Assembly: GCA_025769875.1 (NCBI GenBank)
Contig: JAGFNK010001129.1
Location: 1 to 14,499 of the forward strand
Direction: 5' to 3'
Origin: Russula earlei
Taxonomy: Eukaryota > Basidiomycota > Agaricomycetes > Russulales > Russulaceae
DNA: 14,499 nt
Part shown: positions 8,087 through 14,499 of the stretch, in pieces
Layout of the letters: the number at the start of each line of letters is the position of its first letter
How positions within the stretch are numbered: the first letter of the stretch is position 1
The notes under the pieces: model-generated
The model's input: the letters and a program-made list of their open reading frames with translations, nothing else
The model's database searches: none
What the model was told of the DNA's origin: nothing
Position numbers and translations under genes: made by a program

Positions 8087-8775
8087 GGATTCCGTAACAT
8101 TGGTCGGAGTAGGCCACTTTGTAATGCCTATTAACTTGTCTTGGTCCATAGATATTTGTCCTTGGGAGATATTGATGCCTAGGTAACTAATAGAGGTTTG
8201 TCAAAAAGCACATTTCTCTGGTTTCAAGTATAAATCATGGTCTTGGAGTGTCTTGAGGACCTTGTGTGTCCAGTCATCCAGTTCATTTAAGGTTTGCGCC
8301 ATGATTAGTATATCATCTAGATAAACAACCACTCGTTCAGTGGCGATGTATTTTGCTAGGATGGTGTTCATAAAGCGTTGGAAAGTGGCTGGGGCGTTGC
8401 AGAGACCAAATGTCATTATCAAAGGTTCAAAGAGTCCTAATGGTGTCTTGAATGCTGTGAGGTGTTTGTCGCCCTCTCTTAGGCAGATATTGTTGTATCC
8501 CCACCATACGTCAAACTTGGTAAAGTATTGGGCTCCTTGGAGTTTGTCGATTAATTCAGGAATCAAAGGTAGTAGATATGCATCTTTGACAGTTGCTGTG
8601 TTCAGGGCTCTGTAGTCTTGTACTGGTCGTAGATTTCCTCCTTTCTTTTCCACAAAGAAGAATGGACTAGCAATAGCTGCTTTTGATGGTCGGATAGTCC
8701 CTCTTTTCAAGTGTTCATCTAAGTATTCCTTTAGGGCTTGTAGTTCTTTGGGAGTAAGTCGATAGATACCAGAAT
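8087..8775 (-). pseudogene. Gypsy element B: reverse transcriptase (broken)
   Basis: Read leftward from the solo LTR junction: NSGIYRLTPKELQALKEYL, then IASPFFFVEKKGGNLRPVQD (fingers), FTKFDVWWGYNNI (motif A with the catalytic Asp; Trp replaces the usual Arg, consistent with CGG to TGG), FGLCNAPATFQRFM (motif B) and VVVYLDDILIMAQ (motif C with the catalytic Asp pair). A TGA at 8203-8201 ends the open stretch where element A retains CGA. Beyond it the thumb (SYLGINISQG, KWPTPTNV) runs to a 1-bp deletion near 8085. All catalytic Asp residues are present, but the gene is split by a solo LTR at its N-terminus. This is the only complete RT core in the window. Confidence 0.9.
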
Positions 8776-8885
8776 TGTTGTAGTTTACCCCTTTTTCTTC
8801 GGTTCGTCCATAATCCCTCTCCTTATTGTTCTCCTTTGTTATCCTTGTCTCCACGGTTATGGTTTCATCCCTTGATGGTGATCCC

Positions 8886-8955
8886 CTATTGTGTTTCACC
8901 TATTGTGTTTCACCTATTGTGTTTCATCTATTGTGTTTCACTTATTGTGTTTCAC
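8886..8955 (+). repeat. Five 14-bp tandem units inside solo LTR copy 2
   Basis: Units of CTATTGTGTTTCAC start at 8886, 8900, 8914, 8928 and 8942. The third ends in T and the fifth begins with T; the rest are identical. A sixth partial unit, CTATTGT, follows at 8956. Copy 1 (minus strand, about 1085-1125) carries only about two degenerate units in the same place. The array lies in U3 upstream of the TATA-like box. Confidence 0.85.
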
Positions 8956-9036
8956 CTATTGTCGAGTCACTTTGGCTATTGGTCTACCTTTATCTATTGT
9001 TCTGCTTATAGTACTGTACAGCCTCGCTACATACAG

Positions 9037-9044
9037 TATTTAAG
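9037..9044 (+). promoter_or_regulatory. TATA-like box of solo LTR copy 2
   Basis: TATTTAAG followed by CGCCTGTAGAAGCTGGG, conserved in copy 1 at 1021-1014 (minus). Transcription would run rightward, antisense to the gag and protease remnants of element B. Confidence 0.45.
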
Positions 9045-9412
9045 CGCCTGTAGAAGCTGGGGAATGCCCCAAGCTTAGCTTTGTCCCATTTTCTGTCGCA
9101 TCCCTTTGCCTTGTATACTTTCTCAATCACAACTTGCTTGTGCTGGCCTATACTTTGCTTGACCTAAGCACACCTCAAGGAACCCTTGTGTTCCTCTTCC
9201 TCCTCTGCCTCTCTCTCATCGTCCTCCTCTTCTGTAAAACCAGAAGATTGACTCTGTCTGCGGACTGAGTCATTATCTGACTCAGCCTTGAGACGCTAAA
9301 CCTTTGATCCGGCCTCTCTGAGCCGGCTCCACTGAACCCCTGAGCCAAGTCACAGGGACTTGGCCCCCATTGAACCTTGAGCTAACGCTCTTACGGCCAT
9401 GACACCATTACA

Positions 9413-10399
9413 AGAATTGTGTTGGGCGATCCCTGGTTTCAGATTGATTGCATGGTCCCATGGTTGGTGAGCAGGAAGGTGTTGGGAAGCTTGTTCATTG
9501 AAAATCTTTCGCCATTTCAAGAATTGGGCAGGGATAAGTTTGTCTAATGTCTTGGGGGGTGTTTCTGCATGGGCTAGCTTGGTAGCTGTGGTTGATTTGG
9601 CTCTTATGCTGATTGTCATTGGTCTAAATGCATCGTGGATTTGTTTGTCAACACATGGGTTCAATGGTCCTTCAGTATCTGGGAAAATTAGTGCAGCAAC
9701 GTTTGCAAATTCAGGTTCTTCTTCTTCAGGGAAAGTAAGCGCTTGTATTTGGTAATTCCGCATTCCAGATGCAGATGCAATGGTTATGCTTGGATGTGTG
9801 GTAAGGCAGGTTCGGGGGCAGTTCCTCAGTGTGATTGTATCATTTGCCCAATTGATATCTGGGTTGTGGTGTCGTAGCCAATCTGTCCCTAAGATACTGT
9901 CGTGATCTCCAATGTTAGTAACAAGGAATTCTGCTTGTTCATCATGAGTAGTGCCTGTGTGTGCGTGTATGCGAAGTCTTTGGATGGTGCTAAAGTGTAT
10001 TAGTCCATTGGCATTTTGTGTGCCATCTACATTTTGTGCTGGCAAGGGTTTAGTCATAGTTCAGAGGTGCAGGTGGTGTCTTTGTGCAAATCATTCATGG
10101 ATTATCATTCCTTCTGCTCCACTGTCAAGCAGGGCTCTTGCACCGATTTCTTTGCCACTTGTCTTCCCCACAAGAGTAACTTTTAAGGCAATGGATGGGG
10201 AGCAAATATTCTTGGTAAAAACTTTGGGGTAATTGATTTCTCTTCGTATCATACTGATTTGGACCATGTCCCTTCTTGGTGCAGAAGGGGGTCCAATTAA
10301 AAATCCATAGGAGCAGATCTTGGGCAGAGGATCGAGTCCGCAAGTGTTTCTCTCCAAGTTGTCAATGATGCAACAGGAATAGGTTCTTCTTGTGCAGGT
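9413..10399 (-). pseudogene. Gypsy element B: aspartic protease and start of pol (broken)
   Basis: The pol frame opens just after a TGA at 10402-10400 and overlaps the end of gag by about 100 bp in the -1 frame. It reads leftward through SIALKVTLVG to ARALLDSGAEGMII, the DSGA active site of a retropepsin-like protease (codons at 10126-10115) that would cleave the Gag-Pol polyprotein. Two TGA stops follow, at 10093-10091 and 10063-10061. The frame is then open through IGDHDSILGTDWLRHHNPDI, the conserved GxDWL segment, and a protease-RT linker ending KPGIAQHNS at the solo LTR (9412). The solo LTR then adds about 21 unrelated codons to a stop near 9350. The stops and insertion make it non-functional. 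Confidence 0.87.
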
Positions 10400-11805
10400 T
10401 CAATGTTTTCATCTTGGATGGTTGTAGCTCTGACTGTTTGGGGGCGAGATCCTTGTCGTTGGTGTCCTTGGGCTGCTTTCTTTGCTCTACATTGATTTGC
10501 CATATGGTTCTTCTTTCCACAGTAATAACAGAGGTTGTTCTTGCATCAAAATTCTTTTTCTGCATCTGTGAGAGGTTTTCTTTCACTTCTGGATTCCCAA
10601 GGTCGTTCGTTAGGTTCTCCTTGATACAAGTTAATTTCCAAGGGATTGTCTGATCCTTGAGTGTTTAATCCTCAAGTATGCACAGAGCGTCCTCCTTTAA
10701 ATGCTGTGGAATTGTATAGGTGGAACAGGTTGTCAAATTCTCTTGCTGCTTTGACAAGGGCTGCGAGTGTAGTTGGTGTCGGTGTGATTCCCAATATCTT
10801 CTGATGTAGGGCTGGATTAATGTTTTTCCTGAATGCGTACATCTTTGTCCTTTCATCAGTGGTAGCTCGTGATGCATGGTGTGACCATTTCTGATACCAC
10901 TCATTGAACGGTAGTTTTCCTTGGTAATAAGTGTGCATAGTGTTGGCAGAAGCCAATTCTGCTTCTGCAGGGATAAAATGGTCAGCAAAGGCCTTTTTGA
11001 AGTCGTCCCATGATCCGTAGTTGGCTACAGTACAAGCCATGGCTTTAGTAGTTTGTTCTCTAGCCCATGCTCCAGCAGGTGTTCCTACTTTAAAGTGGGT
11101 TAGTGCAGCGGCAACTTTCTTGCTTTCGTCTGTAAAAGAGTTGCCATTGATGTAGTAATAATTGGCCAGGGCTGCCCAAAAGGCTTCTGCATTGTCGGCT
11201 TTTCCATCAAAGGGTTCTGGGGCAGTGCCCACAAGGTGAGGATTGCTGGACATTGTAGGGTTCTGAGTTGTTGTGACTGTAACAATTGGTGGAGCTGGAC
11301 CTTGTAACTGGATTCTAGTTGGAGTGAGTGTTCGGGGAATTGTTTGTGGTACGTTGCCAACTGTATGCGGAGTGTGTTGTTGAGTATTTTGACGGGTAGA
11401 GGGTCCTGGAGTAGCACTTCGAATGCTTGGTGCAGTGCCTAGAACAGCGGTAACTTCTTGTGTTGCTCTAGCCGTGAAGTCAACTTCTTTGTTGTTATAG
11501 TAAACCCAATATCTTCTAGAACGGCTCCACTTGACTGGTTTATCTAGGAAGAGACCTGTGAAATTGTAGGGGTTGAATTCTTGAACGTTTTCTGCTCCTG
11601 GGGCTGCTGCTTTAAGTTGCTCAGTGGTAACTTCGTTGTTGTCGTCTTCGTATAACCAAGTGTCAGAAAGATTTCCGTGGTTGATAATAGATACACCCAC
11701 AAATTTCCCTCAGTAACAGTGATCTTGAGTGTTGTAACTGAGGCCTTCAAATAGGAGTGGGATTAGATTTCTTTCTTCGTCAGTGATGTCTCTCCTAGTG
11801 CTCAT
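10297..11805 (-). pseudogene. Gypsy element B: gag (capsid and zinc knuckle, broken)
   Basis: A single frame of 503 codons from ATG (11805-11803) to TAA (10299-10297), with three internal TGA stops at 11712, 10674 and 10548 and no indel. The N-terminus reads MSTRRDITDEERNLIPLLFE. A Thr/Pro/Gln-rich region follows (about 11440-11230), then a capsid-like domain: GTAPEPFDGKADNAEAFWAA, FADHFIPAEAELASANTMHT, GKLPFNEWYQKW and KINPALHQKI-like segments. The C-terminal zinc knuckle is CYYCGKKNHMANQC (CCHC, 10530-10489). Gag forms the virus-like particle that packages element RNA. The stops fit TGG or CGA changing to TGA. I chose the ATG because it is the first in frame beyond the LTR end; only 5 bp separate them. 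Confidence 0.85.
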
Positions 11806-12079
11806 AGGTCTGTCAAGACTCACTGTTGAACTATCCAGTTCAAGAGCGAGGGGTAAGCTCGAAGACGAGTCAATAGATGTCCAAGACCATGTGGGCAAGG
11901 AGTAGAGTCCAGAGTAGTAACAAATACCAGAGAGGCACTGTTACTGTGAGCATAGAGCAGTCACGCAGAGAAGTGGCCAGGATAGTCACAAGGGGATGGT
12001 CCTTAAAGGAGTATCCCAGGGATAGAGAGTGCCATAAACAAATGGACAGTCTGAGGACTGTCCGCTACTTTATTGAGCG

Positions 12080-12087
12080 CTTATATA
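12080..12087 (-). promoter_or_regulatory. TATA box of the divergent LTR
   Basis: TATATAAG on the minus strand, followed by GCGCTCAATAAAG. It is in the same relative place as the TATA box of the 4859-5686 LTR. It would drive leftward transcription through gag and pol of element B. Confidence 0.5.
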
Positions 12088-12169
12088 CTACAAGAGAACT
12101 GCTAAATAGGGAACAAGTCATAACCTTGTTATCAAGCACAATAGAGTGATGAGTAAGAAGTCGGAGTGC

Positions 12170-12203
12170 GCTTACTGAGCATGCTCAGTCATGCTCAGTA
12201 AGC
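12170..12203. repeat. Perfect 14-bp inverted repeat with 6-bp spacer
   Basis: GCTTACTGAGCATG (12170-12183), spacer CTCAGT, then CATGCTCAGTAAGC (12190-12203). It also contains a perfect 16-bp palindrome ACTGAGCATGCTCAGT (12174-12189). It lies in U3 of the divergent LTR, upstream of the TATA box in promoter orientation. It could be a dimeric activator site or a cruciform; no factor is identified. Confidence 0.75.
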
Positions 12204-12377
12204 TGCTGAGTAAGAAGGCTTCTCTTGATGAGTAAAAGCTTCCATTGTCCACGTGTTCACTGCTTTAGTGCACGTGCGAGCACCTGATTCATTTCCTGTT
12301 AGTTAGTTTAGGGCCGGTCATTTGAGGACTTGTAGTTTGGTTAGGGAATAGTGTTATCTTATAAGGCCCTTATATAG

Positions 12378-12428
12378 TTCTATTAGGGTCCTTAGAGTCG
12401 ATCCTAATACTTCTATTAAGGTCCTTAG
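12378..12428. repeat. Imperfect direct repeat, 33-bp period
   Basis: TTCTATTAGGGTCCTTAG (12378) and TTCTATTAAGGTCCTTAG (12411) are near-identical. Looser relatives (GGGTCCTTATGATGGCCCTAATA) recur around 12538-12560. The stretch 12350-12570 is built from such GGTCCTTA and CCTAATA words. It may belong to the divergent LTR or to flanking sequence. Confidence 0.5.
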
Positions 12429-12476
12429 TATTGCCTTATAGTTCATTCTATAGTTATTAGAGTTGGTCTAATAACA

Positions 12477-12779
12477 CGTTGTAGGGCCTTTGATACTAGG
12501 TTGGTGCCTATTGTAGAGCTCCTAGGGTCGTTCCAAAGGGTCCTTATGATGGCCCTAATACTGTCCTTTGTTGCTAGAAGGGTTGCCTTTAAGTGGGGCT
12601 TGCTGTATGTCGATTGTGCCGAGAATCGCTCATGCAACAATGCGCGCGCGATATTGTGGACACCTCTACTCACCCCTTTTGCCCGTGTGAACAGGGTGAC
12701 ACCATAGAGGCTGGGTTTCCTCCTATAAGGAAGGGTCCTTCAAGGGCCCTCCCCAGAGAATGGTTCATGACACATAGGT
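12477..12779. other. Non-coding stretch between the divergent LTR and an unknown reading frame
   Basis: About 300 bp with no supported gene. It holds a GCGCGCGCG run at 12642-12650 and GGTCCTTA/CCTAATA-type words shared with 12378-12428, which hints that the LTR may extend to about 12639. Short open frames here overlap on opposite strands and have no recognisable motif. Confidence 0.5.
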
Positions 12780-13016
12780 CTAGACGACTGTTATAGTCCA
12801 ATGGCTGTTGTTCCAAGGATATGCAATGGTGTAGGCTGGTTTCAGTCGAATGGTATCGAGTTTTCCTTGGTGTCTTCTTAATTGGATTTGGGAGTATTCT
12901 TCAGTGATGCTGCTTTGTGTTAGAACTACTTGGGTTTTCCACAGATATCCTTCGAATTCCACTGGAGAGATGGCAAAGTCACTTATTTCCTTAGTGGGGT
13001 GTTTGTTGTCAGTCAT
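12780..13016 (-). CDS. Small ATG-initiated frame of unknown function, 78 residues
   Basis: Starts MTDNKHPTKEISDFAISPVE at 13016-13014 and ends ...WNNSHWTITVV with TAG at 12782-12780. It is soluble-looking, with mixed charge (KTQVVLTQSSITEEYSQIQL, RRHQGKLDTIRLK) and no signal peptide or membrane segment. The start overlaps the stop of the upstream frame as ATGA (13016-13013). It may therefore be a separate small product, a frameshifted continuation of the same protein, or a decayed tail after an indel. I do not recognise the family. It is the only uninterrupted piece of this locus. Confidence 0.4.
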   Translation of the reverse strand: MTDNKHPTKEISDFAISPVEFEGYLWKTQVVLTQSSITEEYSQIQLRRHQGKLDTIRLKPAYTIAYPWNNSHWTITVV

Positions 13017-14302
13017 TGATGCCAAGCTTGGGTACAATAACTCTTGAATTCAATTAACTCTCTCCTTGAATGCATAGGTAGGTTTAATGCTAAGAAGGAT
13101 TGTTCTGGTAAGTAGCAGTGTAAATCAGTACTTCTAAGATCGACACTGTCAGGGGATTTGACGAGGGGTGATGCAAAGGGTTGGGTAGGTACAACAGGGG
13201 TAGGAATACGATTGGTAAACAAGGGTACATAGGTGTCAGGGGGGAGTAGGAGGTAATGGTCTTTCAACAAGAAATCCTCTTGCGTTGGGAACTGTTTCTC
13301 TCTCGGGGGGTCGTTGGGATGACGCACGTCTCCTGTGTCGAGGAGCCAGATTTATCGAATGGGGAGGTGGTAATCGCCTGGCGTCCACAAGGTAATTCTG
13401 TCAGGAGTAGGAGGTGTGTCCAGTCAAAAGTTGCATGTGCAATACTCTGTTTTGCAGTTACACCTTGCTGTCCACGGATTTGACTCAGTATCTTCTGTGC
13501 TGGCAGACCAACGTTCTTGGCTAGTTGGGACAGTGGTTTGAATTGGTGTGAGGGGTCGAGGGGCAAGACTTGAGGCTTCTAGGATTGCTGGGACAGAATA
13601 GTACGCAGGGGGACCAGTATATGAGGCATCTGGGCTGGTAATTGCCCAAGGTTGATTGTAGTCTGCATCGTATAGCCAAGAGTTAGTTTCCCAATCAAAG
13701 GTGTTGTGTATTCCTGGTACAACGGCAAGTTGGATGTAAGATTGATTTTCCCTTTGTATTCTGTTGAGGCGTAGGTGGTAGAACTGGACAGTGAGATGAT
13801 AGTAGCTGATGTATGTCCAAGCCAGGTAAAACAGGCGATACCCTGTTCTTAAGGAATTAACAATGAGATGGTGATGTGGCTGGATGATCCTGGTCCAAAG
13901 GTTTCAATTTGCTGGATCGCAGGGATTGATAATCAACTGGTTGTCCTTGGATGTTCTTTGCTTGAGCAAGTTGCCATATAATAGTTGTTGTCATGCTGGT
14001 GGCAGGAGTCGACTAAGGGTTTCAAGATATAATGCGTGTTCATCATGGCTTAGGAGTTGTCCAAATGGTAAGACTTCAAGGAACTCTTTGACAATGAGAT
14101 GAGGAAAGTCTTCGTGGGGTGGTTCTATTCCTGGTACGTCATGTAGGTTTGTTAAGGTGTTAACAGGGAATGCAGTGGAGGCCCAGGTTCGATAGTGATT
14201 TAGACTTAAGACGTGTCTAGTGATAGCGTCTTCTTCTTCGTCTTCTTCTAAGGCGTATTCTTGAGGCACTTTAGTTAAGGCAAAGGAGAAAGGTTTATTC
14301 AA
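13013..14302 (-). pseudogene. Unknown protein frame, about 430 codons with four internal stops
   Basis: One reading frame stays in phase across 1290 bp without an indel. It is interrupted at TGA 13993-13991, TGA 13906-13904, TGA 13426-13424 and TAA 13354-13352, and ends at TGA 13015-13013. Segments: an acidic patch ALEEDEEEDA near the start; EFLEVLPFGQLLSHDEHALY; a Tyr/His/Leu-rich stretch AWTYISYYHLTVQFYHLRLN; IQLAVVPGIHNTFDWETNSW; and a Pro/Thr/Ser-rich middle. There is no ATG near the beginning, so the true start is lost or upstream. No catalytic motif or zinc finger is evident. Residue make-up and the long indel-free frame indicate once-functional coding sequence. It could be a gag-like or accessory protein of another retroelement, since it lies directly upstream of an LTR, or a decayed fungal gene. 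Confidence 0.55.
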
Positions 14303-14326
14303 TCTTTATTGAAGCGTTACAAGGGT

Positions 14327-14347
14327 GGTTCTTACTTTTTAAGAACC
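14327..14347. repeat. Short perfect hairpin after a stop codon
   Basis: GGTTCTTA, loop CTTTT, TAAGAACC: an 8-bp stem with a 5-nt loop. The TAA stop of the frame at 14339-14497 lies within it. On the minus strand an AATAAA follows about 20 nt downstream (14309-14304), which could be a poly(A) signal for that frame. Confidence 0.55.
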
Positions 14348-14497
14348 ATGCGCAAGATCTATGGTCTCGAGGCGGTAACCTCTCATGATGTCAAGAGGGT
14401 TAGGGGGAATACGAGGTGTAAAGCAGAAACGAAGTAGCTGAGGGTTGAAGCGTATGGTGTCGATGGTATAAGTCGAATAGTGACACAAAGAGACATG
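14339..14497 (-). CDS. C-terminal end of an unknown reading frame, cut by the window edge
   Basis: A frame open from the window edge reads STYTIDTIRFNPQLLRFCFT, then PRIPPNPLDIMRGYRLETID and LAHGS with TAA at 14341-14339. It has 52 or more residues, is rich in Arg, Leu and Pro, and has no motif I recognise. It is in the same orientation as the unknown frame that begins 37 bp further on, and may be the same broken gene after a frameshift or a separate upstream one. The start lies outside the window. Short length makes the call tentative. Confidence 0.3.
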   Translation of the reverse strand, partial: HVSLCHYSTYTIDTIRFNPQLLRFCFTPRIPPNPLDIMRGYRLETIDLAHGS

Positions 14498-14499
14498 GT

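Larger units (their letters stand above)
1989..8329. repeat. Tail-to-tail inverted repeat, about 2.9 kb arms (elements A and B)
   Basis: Left arm 1989-4858 (2870 bp) and right arm 5402-8329 (2928 bp) are inverted copies of the same gypsy segment: RT motif C to LTR position 285. They are separated by 543 bp that belong to the LTR of B (4859-5401). The 58-bp length difference matches a deletion in the left arm near 2962. The arms are visibly similar throughout, with scattered transitions and small indels. The arrangement follows from B having inserted into the LTR of A in opposite orientation. Confidence 0.9.
8776..9412 (+). mobile_element. Solo LTR, copy 2 (637 bp), inserted in gypsy B pol
   Basis: Begins TGTTGTAGTTTACCC and ends GACACCATTACA, flanked by a perfect 5-bp direct repeat AGAAT (8771-8775 and 9413-9417). 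Removing it with one repeat restores the host pol frame GIAQHNSGIYRLTPKE. Insert plus duplication is 642 bp, a multiple of three, so the flanking pol frames match. It is homologous over its length, in opposite orientation, to 647-1241. It is 42 bp longer, which equals three extra 14-bp units in an internal tandem repeat. There is no internal coding region. Orientation is taken from the TATTTAAG box at 9037. Confidence 0.92.
11811..12476 (-). mobile_element. Divergent LTR next to element B gag
   Basis: On the minus strand the segment ends GAGTCTTGACA at 11811, against GTGTCTTGACA in the B 3' LTR. It also shares with that LTR TATATAAG (12087-12080), a 17-bp block ACAAATGGACAGTCTGA (12038-12054; about 5139-5155 in the 3' LTR) and a nearby GGAGTA.CC..G block. 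Outside these blocks the two differ strongly, so they are related but not sister LTRs. The far border is uncertain. TGTT starts are possible at 12476 (666 bp) or 12639 (829 bp, close to the 828 bp of the B LTR). No matching target duplication was found for either. Confidence 0.6.

Noticed and set aside
8886..8955. Regular short repeats that could suggest a CRISPR array.
   Set aside because: Units are 14 bp with no spacers, lie inside an LTR, and the window is eukaryotic.
8826..9078. Two overlapping plus-strand frames with a repeated FHLLCFTYC-like protein.
   Set aside because: They are translations of the 14-bp non-coding tandem array inside a solo LTR. A 14-bp unit shifts frame each time, and no start context or homology supports a protein.
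8201..10399. A possibly functional gag-pol in element B.
   Set aside because: Multiple stops, a 1-bp deletion near 8085 and a 642-bp insertion make an active product impossible as it stands.
12477..12481. CGTTG or the base after 12639 as the 5-bp target duplication for element B.
   Set aside because: Neither matches CCAAT at the other end of B (4854-4858) or the bases beside 11811, so the border was left open.
12443..12707. Opposite-strand frames of 68-76 codons in the intergenic stretch.
   Set aside because: They overlap each other on both strands, have low-complexity surroundings and no motif.

Overview
The window reads as a transposon graveyard from a filamentous fungus, most likely a basidiomycete. 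That assignment is an inference from the types of LTR retrotransposon present (chromodomain Ty3/gypsy and Ty1/copia) and from decay concentrated at CpG sites. No intact host gene, tRNA, rRNA or CRISPR array is visible. Every recognisable coding block is a broken retroelement reading frame.

Layout, left to right. 1-1988 (+) is a decayed Ty1/copia pol: the zinc-finger tail before integrase, the integrase core, a linker and the first residues of reverse transcriptase. It is split by a 595-bp solo LTR at 647-1241 that is flanked by a perfect 5-bp target duplication. At about 1989 the copia sequence switches abruptly into the middle of a Ty3/gypsy reverse transcriptase. This element A (+) runs through RNase H, integrase and chromodomain to a polypurine tract and the first 285 bp of its LTR (4574-4858). 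There it is interrupted by element B, the same gypsy family in the opposite orientation. The 3' LTR of B is 4859-5686, and its chromodomain, integrase, RNase H, reverse transcriptase, protease and gag follow on the minus strand up to 11805. A second solo LTR of the same family as the first, in the opposite orientation, sits inside the B reverse transcriptase (8776-9412), again with a perfect 5-bp target duplication. From 11811 to about 12476 or 12639 lies an LTR that is related to the 3' LTR of B but clearly different from it. 12780-14497 (-) holds a reading frame of unknown family with four internal stops, a small ATG-initiated frame overlapping its end by ATGA, and the tail of another frame.

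How the parts relate. A and B give a tail-to-tail inverted repeat of about 2.9 kb per arm around a 543-bp spacer. Comparing the arms shows that many disabling stops came from CGA arginine codons changing to TGA in one copy and CAA in the other, the signature of cytosine deamination at CpG (methylation, or a CpG-type RIP). The LTR promoters point so that read-through would be antisense to the disrupted elements.

Most worth following up: the unknown frame at 12780-14302, the mismatch between the two LTRs of element B, the large inverted repeat, and the 14-bp repeat whose copy number accounts for the length difference between the solo LTRs.
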